64,000 bases of DNA from BHER01 sp051652245 (GTDB lineage: Bacteria; Bacillota_I; Bacilli_A; Culicoidibacterales; Culicoidibacteraceae), in the NCBI GenBank assembly GCA_051652245.1, contig JBOFTV010000032.1:1-64000 (forward strand), read 5' to 3'. This document shows positions 46,065 through 55,225 of the stretch, in pieces; positions within the stretch are counted from its first letter, which is position 1; the number at the start of each line of letters is the position of its first letter. The notes beneath the pieces were generated by a model. The model was not told the origin of the DNA. It worked only from the letters and a program-made list of their open reading frames with translations, and searched no databases. Made by a program: the position numbers and the translations under genes.

Positions 46065-46096
46065 AAAAAAAGGGACTACCACAATCCCTAGCAGTC
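46065..46096 (-). promoter_or_regulatory. attenuator-like terminator hairpin in the leader of the FAD oxidase operon
   Basis: Minus strand: GACTGCTA pairs with TGGTAGTC (two G-T wobbles), loop GGGATTG, followed by CC and seven T. It begins at the predicted transcription start. Further down the leader GAGCAGTAGGGACTA can pair with parts of both arms (AGCAGT with ACTGCT, GGGACTA with TAGTCCC), so an alternative antiterminated fold is possible. Confidence 0.5.
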
Positions 46097-46101
46097 ATTT
46101 T

Positions 46102-46130
46102 TAAATATCACAATTGTGAAAAAAAGTGAA
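46102..46130 (-). promoter_or_regulatory. promoter of the FAD oxidase/SDR/kinase operon with palindrome in the spacer
   Basis: Minus strand: -35 TTCACT (46125-46130), 17-base spacer, -10 TATTTA (46102-46107, four of six matches). TCACAATTGTGA (46108-46119), a 12-bp perfect palindrome, fills the spacer, and a second CAATTGTG lies about 110 bases upstream. The nearby RpiR regulator is the obvious candidate for binding, but this is not shown. Confidence 0.5.
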
Positions 46131-46234
46131 GCTAATGAAGCTATGAACCATCAAAAAGCTTATCTACAGGGTTAAAAAAGAAAACGCTTCCTTGATAATG
46201 ATTCTGTTTTCCCTAGATAAAACAATTGTGAAAT

Positions 46235-46272
46235 ATTAAAAAAAGTAAGCTCTCCACCGGTGGAAAGCTTAC
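46235..46272 (-). terminator. intrinsic terminator of the C39-like gene
   Basis: Minus strand stem GTAAGCTTTCCACC / GGTGGAGAGCTTAC (14 bp, one mismatch, no loop bases needed beyond the centre) followed by TTTTTTTAA. Confidence 0.85.
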
Positions 46273-46377
46273 AAAATATTAATCCACGAACATTGCTAAA
46301 TAACATCAAAATAGCGTGCCTTCAGCGAAAAACAACCATAAAAGGATGGTGTTTTTCGCTAGATCACTCCAACATTA

Positions 46378-46719
46378 TTAAAACATTTTCGCCTTAAATT
46401 CACCTTGGGGCATCAGCAATATAACTGATCCGGGGAACATCTCCTTAAACTCATCTTTTTTTAAGTGGAGAATGCCTTGTTCGGAATCAACAATAATAAC
46501 GTTTCCTTCTTTATGTTTAGCAATGTCAATACTTACTACATTAGGCACGCCCGCTATTGTTCTAATCTGAGCAATAGCAGGTAATGTGTACTCATCAAAG
46601 ATATCTTCTATCCTAATTTTCACCGCTCGAATTTTTAGTCCCAGTTGCTTGGCACCTGAAACAATGCTAAGGACACTTGAGCCATTGCTATTAGTTCCAA
46701 TTACATCAACACGCCTCAT
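46378..46719 (-). CDS. peptidase-C39-like domain fragment without catalytic Cys
   Basis: The ATG at 46719 has GGGAGG 10 bases upstream; the frame is open to 46803. The 113-residue product resembles the second half of the C39 (bacteriocin leader peptidase) domain: NSNGSSVLSIVSGAKQLGLK, then VKIRIEDIFDEYTLPAIAQI, then a VVSIDIAKHKEGNVIIVDSE core and a final KKDEFKEMFPGSVILLMP. The first part of the domain with the catalytic Cys is absent, and the position usually holding the catalytic His (HFV) reads NVV. It is either a degenerate fragment or a non-catalytic C39-like adaptor. It has its own ribosome site and terminator, which argues that it is expressed. Confidence 0.65.
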   Translation of the reverse strand: MRRVDVIGTNSNGSSVLSIVSGAKQLGLKIRAVKIRIEDIFDEYTLPAIAQIRTIAGVPNVVSIDIAKHKEGNVIIVDSEQGILHLKKDEFKEMFPGSVILLMPQGEFKAKMF

Positions 46720-47101
46720 AATTACATTTCCTCCCTTATAAAGAATTGGTAGCGGATTTAGATATCGCTGGATTTTAGTGACCGGGGATTGCTTTTTTTT
46801 CATTGCTTATCTTCTCCTCTATTACCTATTTGTACCTCTTATAATAAGCGAATTTATAGCACTTGTCAACTTTTGGTTTTATCGTTAATTATATGTGTAA
46901 TTTTGTTCACATTCTTAGCAAAAATAGCAACGATTTATTTGTTTTTATCCACAAAACCTTCACTATGTAAACGCTCCAATCTTTTTGAACATTTGTTTTT
47001 TTCCTTAAACATTTGTTTTTACGAACACCATTTCTAAAAAAGCATGGTATAATTTAAATGTAAACGTTTCCAAAAAAAATAAGAAAAAGGAGTTAATCAA
47101 T
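46720..47101. promoter_or_regulatory. divergent control region before the beta-glucoside operon
   Basis: Contains, for the plus strand, an extended -10 TGGTATAAT (-10 at 47048-47053) and a cre-like box TGTAAACGTTTCCA (47059-47072, one mismatch) at the transcription start. A second cre-like box TGTAAACGCTCCAA lies at 46966-46979. Between them two direct copies of AACATTTGTTTTT (46988-47000 and 47008-47020), exactly 20 bases apart, look like binding sites for the RpiR regulator of this operon. No gene in this stretch. Confidence 0.65.
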
Positions 47102-48511
47102 ATGGTAAAAATTTCATTTCCTGCTGACTTTGACTGGGGGACTGCTTCTAGTGGACCACAAAGCGAAGGTAGTGTTAATAAAGCTCATGATTCAATCTGG
47201 GAGTATTGGTTTGATAAAGAGCGTGAGCGCTTTTTTGAGGAGATTGGCCCTAAGGTTACTAGTGATGTCTTTTATCGCTACGAAGAAGATGCGCAGCTTA
47301 TGAAGCAGCTTGGGCTCAAGTCTTTTAGAACCTCAATTCAGTGGACCCGTCTGATTAAAAATTTAGAGACGGGGGAACCAGATGCCGATGCTGTTGCTTT
47401 CTACAATAAGTATATCGATGCCCTCATTGCCAATGGCGTTGAGCCTGTGATGAATTTATTTCACTTTGATATGCCAATTCAACTTGAAACAGAATACGGC
47501 GGCTTTAAAAGTAAGAAAGTTGTTGAGCTCTATGTTAAATTTGCCACAACTGCTTTTACGTTATTTGGTGACCGCGTTAAGCGCTGGATTACGTTCAATG
47601 AGCCTGTTGCTCACACAAAAGGTGCCTATTTATATGACTTTATTTACCCCAATGAAGTTAGTGGGGCAGCGTTTGCGCAGGCAAATTATAATATCCTTCT
47701 AGCCCATGCCTTAGCTGTGCAAGCCTATAAAAGTCTTAACCTCGATGGCGAAATTGGTATTGTCGTTGATTTATTAAATCCGATTCCTCGAAGTCAAAAT
47801 GAGCTTGATTTATATGCAGCCGAAGTAAATGACTTGTTCTTTAACAGAATTTATATGGATCCCTGCATTAAAGGTGAATATGCCGATGCCTATTTGACAA
47901 TTTTAGAGCGCCACAGCATCATGTTTAACTACACAACCACAGAACTCGACATTATTCGCCAAAATACTGTCGACTTCATTGGGATAAATTATTATCAGCC
48001 CATGCGTGTTAAGGCAAGAAGCAGCGTTCCCAACCCACTAGATGTCTTCACACCAGATTGGTACTTTGATACCTACAACATGCCTAACACGCGGATGAAT
48101 ATCTATCGTGGTTGGGAAATCTATCCTAAAGCGATCTACGATATTGCTATGCGCGTTAAAACAGAATACAATAACGTCAAATGGTTCATCTCCGAAAATG
48201 GCATGGGGGTCGAAAATGAAGCCCGATTTATCAACAGCGATGGTGTAATTGAAGATGATTACCGCATTGAATTCATCTCTGAACACCTTACCTGGCTTGC
48301 GAAAGCAATTGCGGAGGGCTCAAACTGCCAGGGATACCATCTTTGGACGTTTGTTGACAACTGGTCATGGACAAATGCCTATAAAAATCGTTATGGCTAC
48401 GTTAGCTTAGATCTTAAAACACGAAATAGAACCATCAAAAAGTCAGGGCATTGGATTAAAGAAGTTATCGAAAATAACGGTTTCGAGCTCGTGCCAAAGC
48501 CTTATCAATAG
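47102..48511 (+). CDS. 6-phospho-beta-glucosidase (GH1)
   Basis: This 469-residue GH1 enzyme hydrolyses phosphorylated beta-glucosides brought in by a PTS. The DFDWGTASSGPQSEG start, SIQWTRL (about 79-85), the acid/base Glu in TFNEP (about 163-167), INYY (about 298) and the nucleophile Glu in FISENGMG (about 361-368) are all present. ATG preceded by AAAAAGGAG. First gene of a three-gene plus-strand operon with a cre box at its promoter, so it is catabolite repressed. Confidence 0.94.
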   Translation: MVKISFPADFDWGTASSGPQSEGSVNKAHDSIWEYWFDKERERFFEEIGPKVTSDVFYRYEEDAQLMKQLGLKSFRTSIQWTRLIKNLETGEPDADAVAFYNKYIDALIANGVEPVMNLFHFDMPIQLETEYGGFKSKKVVELYVKFATTAFTLFGDRVKRWITFNEPVAHTKGAYLYDFIYPNEVSGAAFAQANYNILLAHALAVQAYKSLNLDGEIGIVVDLLNPIPRSQNELDLYAAEVNDLFFNRIYMDPCIKGEYADAYLTILERHSIMFNYTTTELDIIRQNTVDFIGINYYQPMRVKARSSVPNPLDVFTPDWYFDTYNMPNTRMNIYRGWEIYPKAIYDIAMRVKTEYNNVKWFISENGMGVENEARFINSDGVIEDDYRIEFISEHLTWLAKAIAEGSNCQGYHLWTFVDNWSWTNAYKNRYGYVSLDLKTRNRTIKKSGHWIKEVIENNGFELVPKPYQ

Positions 48512-48532
48512 GATAATTGGGGGTGAAATTTG

Positions 48533-49213
48533 ATGAAACTCAATGAAAACGAAAAAGCAATTTACCGCTATCTGGTAACTACAGATATCACACAAATGTC
48601 GGCACAACACGTTGCCTGCAAGCTATTTGTTAGCAGAACAGCCATCTATCGCGTCTGCCAAAAAATGGGCTATCGCTCATTTACCCACCTAAAATATGTC
48701 AAAGAACAGAAAGTCGGAAACACAACCGAAATTCAAAAAGTTGATAGCACCGAATTATTCAAACACGTCTTTGATAGTCAACTTGTTGCAATCATTGAAA
48801 AGCTGCTCCAGGCACATGTCATCTATATTTTTGGGACTCATGCAACATCCGTTGCAGCACAATACCTCTGCCGCCAGCTTATTAATCTTGACTGCCTCGC
48901 CGTGCGAATAACTGATGAGTTTGAACTCACACATATTCAACATCGCTTCACAACAAATGATGTCATTTTATGCCTAAGTGCCTCGGGTCAGAATCCGATT
49001 ATAACCAAAGCTATTCCCCATTTCCAAGCTGAGTCCATCGCCATTACAAAGCATAACTCAGCCATCGCTCTTGCCTGCCCCCTTGCCATAACCTTTGATT
49101 TTCCAATTACAACAACAACAAATTCTTTCGACCGTGAAAATATCTTCCCCCTTATTGTTATTGTCCAAAAACTACTAATAAATATCAAAAATACATTAGA
49201 AAAAGGAGTGTAA
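48533..49213 (+). CDS. RpiR-family regulator of the beta-glucoside operon
   Basis: The ATG at 48533 is preferred, with GGGGGTG 8-9 bases upstream; a TTG one codon earlier is possible. 226 residues: N-terminal HTH (about 1-70; ACKLFVSRTAIYRVCQKMGY as recognition helix region) and a SIS domain (about 85-210; ILCLSASGQNPI loop). It is encoded between the glycosidase and the EIIC and likely senses a phosphorylated glucoside, acting at the twin repeats upstream of 47102. Confidence 0.88.
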   Translation: MKLNENEKAIYRYLVTTDITQMSAQHVACKLFVSRTAIYRVCQKMGYRSFTHLKYVKEQKVGNTTEIQKVDSTELFKHVFDSQLVAIIEKLLQAHVIYIFGTHATSVAAQYLCRQLINLDCLAVRITDEFELTHIQHRFTTNDVILCLSASGQNPIITKAIPHFQAESIAITKHNSAIALACPLAITFDFPITTTTNSFDRENIFPLIVIVQKLLINIKNTLEKGV

Positions 49214-49217
49214 TCAC

Positions 49218-50495
49218 ATGCAAAAATTCATGGATCTACTAGAAGCTAAAATTCTTCCAATAGCAAGCCGACTTACAACCGTCAAGTGGCTTAATGCCCT
49301 AAAAGATACAATGATTGCGATCATGCCATTTTTAATCATCGGTTCGCTTTTCCTGCTTGTTGCCTATTTCCCAATTCCTAATTGGAGTCAAATAGTGGGC
49401 AACATCTTTGGCCCAAACTGGGAAGCAACACTTACGACTGTTACGGATGCAACTTTTGGTATGATGGGCTTTTTCATGCTTATTGGTGTCCCTTATAATT
49501 ATGCAAAAGCGCTGAATGCTAACCCGATGATCAGCATGTTGCTAGCTGTTGCGGCATTTATCGTCCTTATGCCCATTTCTGAGGGGATGATACCTGTTAC
49601 TTGGATGAGTTCTAAGGGGATGTTAGTTAATATCATCATCTCAATTACTGTTACATTACTCTACATCAAAATTGATGCCTTGAAAATCGCACCAAAAATG
49701 CCTGATACCGTACCAACGGGTGTTACTAAATCATTTCAAGCACTCGTACCAATTTTCTTAATTCTCACGCTGATGCTAATTTTGCGGATACTCATCCAAT
49801 TTACAGCATACCCAACTGTCCATGACCTCTTATTTACGATTATTCAAGTGCCACTATTAAAACTGGGAGCAACCCTCCCTGCAACAATTTTTGCTGAATC
49901 AGTTGGCCAATTCCTCTGGTTTTTTGGTATTCATGGGAATGCAATTATCAGTGGCGTAATGGACCCAATCTGGTTATCGCTTTCTGCAGAAAATCTGACT
50001 AATTTTCAAAATGGACTTGAGCCCGTCAACATCATCACAAAGCAATTCAAAGAAATTTACATGCAACTTGGGGGATCGGGTTCAACATTACCGTTGGTGG
50101 TATTACTGATTTTCTCAAAATCTAAACAATTGAAAACACTGGGATTATTAGCGTTGCCTGCCTCGCTATTTAACATCAATGAGCCAATCATCTTTGGCCT
50201 CCCAATCGTCTTAAATTCAATGCTCTTTATCCCCTGGATGATTACAACACCCGTTATTGCCACAGTTACTTATTTTGCAATGTCGTGGGGTCTTGTGGGA
50301 ATTACAACGGGGATTACGATTCCGTGGACAACGCCAGTTATTGCCAGCGGATTTTTAGTTTCTGGTATCAGTGGTTCTGTTTTACAACTTGTACTCCTCT
50401 GCGTTGGTTTCCTTATTTATTTACCATTTTTCAAAATGATCGAAAAACAGAAAATCACCGAAGAAACGGGACTTCAACCATTAGATTTCGATTAA
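49218..50495 (+). CDS. PTS lactose/cellobiose-family EIIC permease
   Basis: This protein has 425 residues and about 10 membrane helices. Family features: MPFLIIGSLFLLVAYFPIP (about 36-54), the FGIHGNAIISGVMDP block (about 236-250), and LFNINEPIIFGLPIVLN (about 317-333) with the catalytic Asn-Glu-Pro. It channels a beta-glucoside across the membrane. No EIIA or EIIB gene accompanies it, so those must be encoded elsewhere. Followed by a strong bidirectional terminator. Confidence 0.93.
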   Translation: MQKFMDLLEAKILPIASRLTTVKWLNALKDTMIAIMPFLIIGSLFLLVAYFPIPNWSQIVGNIFGPNWEATLTTVTDATFGMMGFFMLIGVPYNYAKALNANPMISMLLAVAAFIVLMPISEGMIPVTWMSSKGMLVNIIISITVTLLYIKIDALKIAPKMPDTVPTGVTKSFQALVPIFLILTLMLILRILIQFTAYPTVHDLLFTIIQVPLLKLGATLPATIFAESVGQFLWFFGIHGNAIISGVMDPIWLSLSAENLTNFQNGLEPVNIITKQFKEIYMQLGGSGSTLPLVVLLIFSKSKQLKTLGLLALPASLFNINEPIIFGLPIVLNSMLFIPWMITTPVIATVTYFAMSWGLVGITTGITIPWTTPVIASGFLVSGISGSVLQLVLLCVGFLIYLPFFKMIEKQKITEETGLQPLDFD

Positions 50496-50513
50496 TTTGT
50501 TCTTTCTAACCGC

Positions 50514-50547
50514 AAAAAAAGGAAGTGATGACACACTTCCTTTTTTT
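50514..50547. terminator. bidirectional terminator between EIIC and SNF2 genes
   Basis: Seven A, stem GGAAGTG / CACTTCC, loop ATGACA, seven T; serves both converging transcripts. Confidence 0.92.
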
Positions 50548-50573
50548 GTTGTTAATTGTTAACTAGCTTACAA

Positions 50574-53500
50574 TCATTCAAATAAACCTAAAATTTCCGC
50601 TTCACTCAATTTGGTGAACACTTGTTGGTCATTATCAAATAGTTGGTCAAATAATTCTTGCTTTTTCTTTTTTAGTTCGAGAATTTTTTCTTCTATTGTA
50701 TCTTTGGCAATCAGTTCATAGACTTGCACATTGTTTTTCTGTCCAAAGCGGTGGGCACGGTCAGTTGCTTGATTTTCAACTGAGGGGTTCCACCAGGGAT
50801 CGATGTGGATAACAATGTCGGCACTCGTTAAATTAAGCCCCGTTCCCCCCGCTTTCAGCGAGAGGAGGAATACCGGAATTGCTTCGTCCTGATTAAATGT
50901 TTCAACCATTTCTAATCGCTTTTTACCCGGTGTCTGCCCATGTAAATAACAATAGGGTAATGCTGCTTTTTCTAGCTTCTTACCAATAATTTCAAGCATT
51001 GACGTAAATTGTGAAAAAATTAAAACTTTATGCCCCCCCGAAATCGCATCATCTAACAATTCCATCAACGTCTCAAGCTTCGTACTTCCACCCTCGTAAT
51101 TTTCGATAAATAGTCCCGGATCTACACAGATTTGACGTAGACGCGTAAGCAATGCCAAAATCTTAATCTGTGATTTATTAAAGCCAAATTCATTAACTTC
51201 TTTAGCAATGTCTTCTTTAACTTGTGCGAAATAATGGCGATAAACCGCTTCTTGCTTACTATCCATATGACAGAAAATTGGTGTTTGCACTTTATCCGGT
51301 AAATCGGTTAAAACATCCTTTTTAAGGCGGCGCATAATAAAGGGGCTAATTTTCTCTTTAAACTTCCTCATAATTTGAACACCCTCTGTTGAACTCAGCT
51401 GCTTCGCAACATTTTCAACAAAATTACGATGCGTCCCTAAAAAGCCCGGCATCACGAAATCAAAAATTGACCAGACTTCGGTTACATTATTTTCAAGTGG
51501 TGTCCCCGTTAAAGCAAATCGTTGTTCGGCTTGAATTAATTTTGTGCTTTTTGAGGCAAGTGTAATCGGATTTTTAATATGCTGGGCTTCGTCAATCACC
51601 ATTAGCGCAAAGACGATTTCTTCATAATGTTTTTGATCACGTGCCAGTAATGGATAGGATGTAATCACAATATCAGTTGCCGCTATTGCTCTAATATCCT
51701 TAATTCGCTCCGTTTGGTTACCCACAATTAATTTAACTTTAACCCCTTCAGCAAATTTAGTAAATTCACTTTCCCAGTTATATGTTAACGTTTTCGGGGC
51801 AACAATTAGTATCGGTTTTGTCCGTTTTAATGCTGAAATAAAAGTAATTAGCTGCAATGTTTTCCCAAGTCCCATGTCATCTGCTAAAATTCCGCCCATG
51901 TTATGCGCTGCCAATTGTTGTAACCAGTAGACACCAATTAGTTGGTATGGACGTAATATCTCCTTAAAGTGGGTCGATATTTTAGCTGGTGGACTTTCTA
52001 AATTAGCAATTGCTTTGACCATTTTATCAACTGATTTATCAATTATCACACTTTGCGTTCCCCGACTAATTGCCATTAGTTCATATGCTTCATAAGACGG
52101 TAGACGTAAGCGACCATTTCGGATTGTTTCAAAATCCGCCACTGCATCAAGCATACTTAAAACCTCGGTATCCTGACTTTTGGTTAAATCAAGCAACACT
52201 CCGGGTTTTACTTCGATATACTTTTTTTTCAAGCGATAGGCTTTCATAATTGCTGCCAATTGCTCTTTTTCATCTTGGTCCATATCAAATTCCATATTCA
52301 ATAATCCACCCGGTAGTAGAGATACACGCGCCTCCATTGACAATGATTTCTTTTCCATAACACGCATCGATTCATCAATAAAAAAGGTCACTAACGGATG
52401 CAGCATTTGGGGCATTATCTCGCTAATAAAATCCAATGCCAAATACAAATCTTCCCAATAGAATTTCTTTTTAGTCACCAAAGTACCAGAAAGTGTGCGC
52501 CATTTCTCCATGAATTCAGCTTCAAAAAGTGTATCCCGAATCACCTTATTATCGCCTTTTTCTGTAAAGGGAGAGAATTTCTGTGCGCCATAATTAAATA
52601 TTATTGTTGCCAGTGCAACCGCATCAATTTTCTCAATATGAACTGAAATATTAAGTGGCTCAACATTATATTTATTTTCAAGTTCCGGGGCAAGTTCCAG
52701 CTTGTGCGAAATTTTCTTAGCATTAGTAAGAACTTGGGGGATAGCTTGCTCCAAAACATCAACTTCCACCTCGCTAAACTGGCTTAATTCTTGGCTTAGT
52801 TGCATAAATTCTAATTGCTCTGCTGTAACTTTATAGATCTTCTTCTCAAAATTTGACACAAAATATTTCCCAAATAAAGCACCATTGCTAATTTTCTCCG
52901 TCGCAACCACCATCGCATAACCATCCGCTTTCATTTTCAACGCCATTGGTAACTCAAATGACTGCGCCGTTGCCGTAATATTTTTCCACACAGTTCCCCA
53001 GCAGTCAAATTCAACAGCCTGCTCATGCTTACTTAAAATCGCAAATAATAAGCCAAATGTCTCTTCATCCAGGATTGTTGCACGGAGCTTTTGAAAATTA
53101 TAAAGCCTAGGCGAAACCAATTCCAATATGGGAAAAAAGGCCAGAAGCTCAACGCCCACAGCATCAAATTGTAACAAGCCTAAATCAACGTGCTTTTTAG
53201 GCGTTATCCGAAATTCCGCAGATTGCTTCCCGAGTGCCGTTCTAAATTCCGCCAAATTTTTAATTATCGCTTTATTTTTACCCCAATACAGCCGAATTTT
53301 AATTGCATACGTATTCATTTGATAATAATTATCACAGGTAGCAGCGATGATAAACTCAAATCTTGCCGGAATTTTAGCAGCCAAATCAACGGGCTTCGTT
53401 ATTGACTGTTTTGTGAGTAAATAGCTCAAACGCTCTTGTTTTTTCTCAATTTCCTTCTGCTGTTGAACTTCTTGGAGCAGATTGTAGAAATTTGTTACAT

Positions 53501-53936
53501 CCGTGTATTCGCTTTTTTCCAAATGGGCGAGGTCGAATAATTCACGAAACTCAGGGATAAATCTCATATTTGTGTTTGACTTGAAAAGGGCTATGCAGTA
53601 GTCATAGGACATCAGATCTTCATAAATTCCCGCCTTGGGTTTGAACTCCTCCGCGTTTAGTAGTAGCATTAAAATATGCTCACATGTTCCCAATTTTTTA
53701 AACGCCTTACAGCTACAGTGGGACATATCAGAAATCTTCTCTTCCGTAAAATAGACAGTCGTGCTTTCATATTTAGGCACATAACTCATACCATCCATAT
53801 AATAATAGTGTGTAATTGGCGAATACTCAATTCGATTTAGGACGTTATGAACATTTCGTTCTGCCGCTTTCTTCAGTTTAGCAAACTGCCCCTCTGATAG
53901 ATGCTTGTCAAAATAGCGCTGGATGATTTCCTTCAT
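50574..53936 (-). CDS. SNF2-family helicase with SWIM zinc finger
   Basis: This protein has 1120 residues. N-terminal SWIM zinc finger with Cys74, Cys76, Cys85, His87 (CSC..TCEH); a middle SNF2-associated region; the SNF2 ATPase with Walker A DDMGLGKT (about 690), DEAQ box VIDEAQH (about 790), and a helicase C domain ending with AGGTGLNLTSAD, WWNPSVENQATDRAHRFGQ. These proteins translocate on duplex DNA and displace bound proteins; they occur both as housekeeping remodellers and in defence islands. It sits 83 bases downstream of jetD on the same strand but has its own promoter, so it may or may not be part of the Wadjet module. Confidence 0.94.
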   Translation of the reverse strand: MKEIIQRYFDKHLSEGQFAKLKKAAERNVHNVLNRIEYSPITHYYYMDGMSYVPKYESTTVYFTEEKISDMSHCSCKAFKKLGTCEHILMLLLNAEEFKPKAGIYEDLMSYDYCIALFKSNTNMRFIPEFRELFDLAHLEKSEYTDVTNFYNLLQEVQQQKEIEKKQERLSYLLTKQSITKPVDLAAKIPARFEFIIAATCDNYYQMNTYAIKIRLYWGKNKAIIKNLAEFRTALGKQSAEFRITPKKHVDLGLLQFDAVGVELLAFFPILELVSPRLYNFQKLRATILDEETFGLLFAILSKHEQAVEFDCWGTVWKNITATAQSFELPMALKMKADGYAMVVATEKISNGALFGKYFVSNFEKKIYKVTAEQLEFMQLSQELSQFSEVEVDVLEQAIPQVLTNAKKISHKLELAPELENKYNVEPLNISVHIEKIDAVALATIIFNYGAQKFSPFTEKGDNKVIRDTLFEAEFMEKWRTLSGTLVTKKKFYWEDLYLALDFISEIMPQMLHPLVTFFIDESMRVMEKKSLSMEARVSLLPGGLLNMEFDMDQDEKEQLAAIMKAYRLKKKYIEVKPGVLLDLTKSQDTEVLSMLDAVADFETIRNGRLRLPSYEAYELMAISRGTQSVIIDKSVDKMVKAIANLESPPAKISTHFKEILRPYQLIGVYWLQQLAAHNMGGILADDMGLGKTLQLITFISALKRTKPILIVAPKTLTYNWESEFTKFAEGVKVKLIVGNQTERIKDIRAIAATDIVITSYPLLARDQKHYEEIVFALMVIDEAQHIKNPITLASKSTKLIQAEQRFALTGTPLENNVTEVWSIFDFVMPGFLGTHRNFVENVAKQLSSTEGVQIMRKFKEKISPFIMRRLKKDVLTDLPDKVQTPIFCHMDSKQEAVYRHYFAQVKEDIAKEVNEFGFNKSQIKILALLTRLRQICVDPGLFIENYEGGSTKLETLMELLDDAISGGHKVLIFSQFTSMLEIIGKKLEKAALPYCYLHGQTPGKKRLEMVETFNQDEAIPVFLLSLKAGGTGLNLTSADIVIHIDPWWNPSVENQATDRAHRFGQKNNVQVYELIAKDTIEEKILELKKKKQELFDQLFDNDQQVFTKLSEAEILGLFE

Positions 53937-53969
53937 TATAAATACTCCTTTTTATCGATATAAGCTTAA

Positions 53970-53978
53970 TTATACCAC
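53970..53978 (-). promoter_or_regulatory. extended -10 promoter of the SNF2 helicase gene
   Basis: Minus strand TGGTATAAT, a TG-extended -10 about 34 bases before the ATG; no good -35 is visible. Suggests expression independent of the jet operon. Confidence 0.55.
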
Positions 53979-54019
53979 AATTATCCGCCTAATAGCGCCC
54001 AAGCAAGCCACTCTTTTTT

Positions 54020-55225
54020 TTAAAAGAAATCGTCACCCTCCACGATTTCTTGTTCTAATTTAATATTGTGCTTCAACATATGCGTGATAACTTGGTTAAA
54101 CAGTTGATTACTTTTCAGTTTTTCTAAACGTATTTGATCATTAGTTGTTAATGGTTTTGTATAGCTTGCATATTTAATTAATGTCGCCTTATCCATCCAA
54201 AGTGGCCTAAAGGGAATTTTTGTTTTAGCACATAAATGCTCAAATATTTGAAAGCCACCCGCATCAATATCGCCAAAATGATAATATTCCGCCTCTGGAA
54301 TCGCCTTATATAGCTTAAGCAGTAGACTCCTCCGGATCGTATTATGGTAGCCACCCAAGTAGACAACTAGCGTACTGGGTGCATTAAAGGCAAAAAAGGA
54401 AGTCAAATTTTCAACCGTAATCACTCGCTTAATCCGCTGACTTGGAATTGTTATTTGCGGAATACTCCGCGAACAAATCCCGATTTCTTGAGCAACCTTG
54501 ACTAAATTAATTTCTTGCTGATTTACCCAAAAATTAAGCTCGCCTTTAAGATAAACAAATCCCGGATGCTTCACAATATTAAATTGTGAAAGTAACTCAT
54601 CATTCGAAAGCGCCGCTTCATCCCCGCCCCTAAGTCTTAGTGCTGCACAAATTTTCGCCTCCAACTGCTCAAAGCGCTTGCTATCGCCCAAAACCCTCAA
54701 TGAAAAAACACGCTTACTCTCCTCAAATTCTAAGATGTCAAGCTCTTCTAGAACCCTAAATATTTCTTCAATATTTGCCCTGCTCCTCGTGCCAATTAAA
54801 CTTACGACTGATTTATAAGACCTTAATTTTTCTAGTAGCTCCTGCTTAAAGAGTCTAACTGCTTCTGTCGAACTCGAAGTCCCTTCCAAAAATGTAATCA
54901 AGGCCTGCTCCTGCTCCCTAATATTTAGTCGCCCAATTTTCTGATATGCCGCATCAATATTTGCTAAGACTAACTTAACATGCGTAATCTGCTCTTCCTG
55001 ATCGCTAATTACACTAATTAATTGCTCATTGACTAGCACTTCTAATGCCATATTCTGCGAAAATTTTTCTTCCAAACCACTACTTAGCATATACTTTGGA
55101 AAAATAAGGCTAATCTTTACACCATTTTTAGGCGGCTGTCCGCCTCCTTTAGAGGCATTGCTATTTTCATATTGTCCGAGTAATTTATGAAGCACCTGCT
55201 CAATATTAGTTTTCCTGTTGCCCAT
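54020..55225 (-). CDS. jetD: Wadjet nuclease subunit JetD
   Basis: This protein has 401 residues. N-terminal helical arm domain followed by a Toprim-like nuclease domain: FGDIDAGG (about 317-324) supplies the acidic metal-binding pair Asp319 and Asp321, with YLGGYHN upstream. This is the DUF2220/JetD architecture related to topoisomerase VI. In Wadjet systems JetD cuts small circular DNA once the JetABC motor has stalled after loop extrusion. The ATG lies 20 bases inside jetC. Gene order jetA-B-C-D is the standard one. Confidence 0.95.
   Translation of the reverse strand: MGNRKTNIEQVLHKLLGQYENSNASKGGGQPPKNGVKISLIFPKYMLSSGLEEKFSQNMALEVLVNEQLISVISDQEEQITHVKLVLANIDAAYQKIGRLNIREQEQALITFLEGTSSSTEAVRLFKQELLEKLRSYKSVVSLIGTRSRANIEEIFRVLEELDILEFEESKRVFSLRVLGDSKRFEQLEAKICAALRLRGGDEAALSNDELLSQFNIVKHPGFVYLKGELNFWVNQQEINLVKVAQEIGICSRSIPQITIPSQRIKRVITVENLTSFFAFNAPSTLVVYLGGYHNTIRRSLLLKLYKAIPEAEYYHFGDIDAGGFQIFEHLCAKTKIPFRPLWMDKATLIKYASYTKPLTTNDQIRLEKLKSNQLFNQVITHMLKHNIKLEQEIVEGDDFF

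Larger units (their letters stand above)
45974..46377. other. 404-base gap: leader of the FAD oxidase gene, promoter, and terminator of the C39-like gene
   Basis: Right to left: a 15-bp hairpin (46324-46360, AGCGAAAAACA with its complement and an inner CCAT/ATGG); a terminator (46235-46272); two CAATTGTG copies (46108-46119 as TCACAATTGTGA, and about 46221-46230); a weak cre-like box (46180-46193); the promoter (46102-46130); an attenuator-like hairpin (46065-46096); and a second long hairpin (about 46003-46046, CCTACTG..GATGTTA with GTTAACATCAGTAGG). No gene. Confidence 0.6.

Noticed and set aside
50574..53936. SNF2 helicase as part of a DISARM system.
   Set aside because: No DrmA, DrmB, DrmC or linked DISARM methyltransferase is in the window; the nearby methyltransferase belongs to a Sau3AI-type pair.
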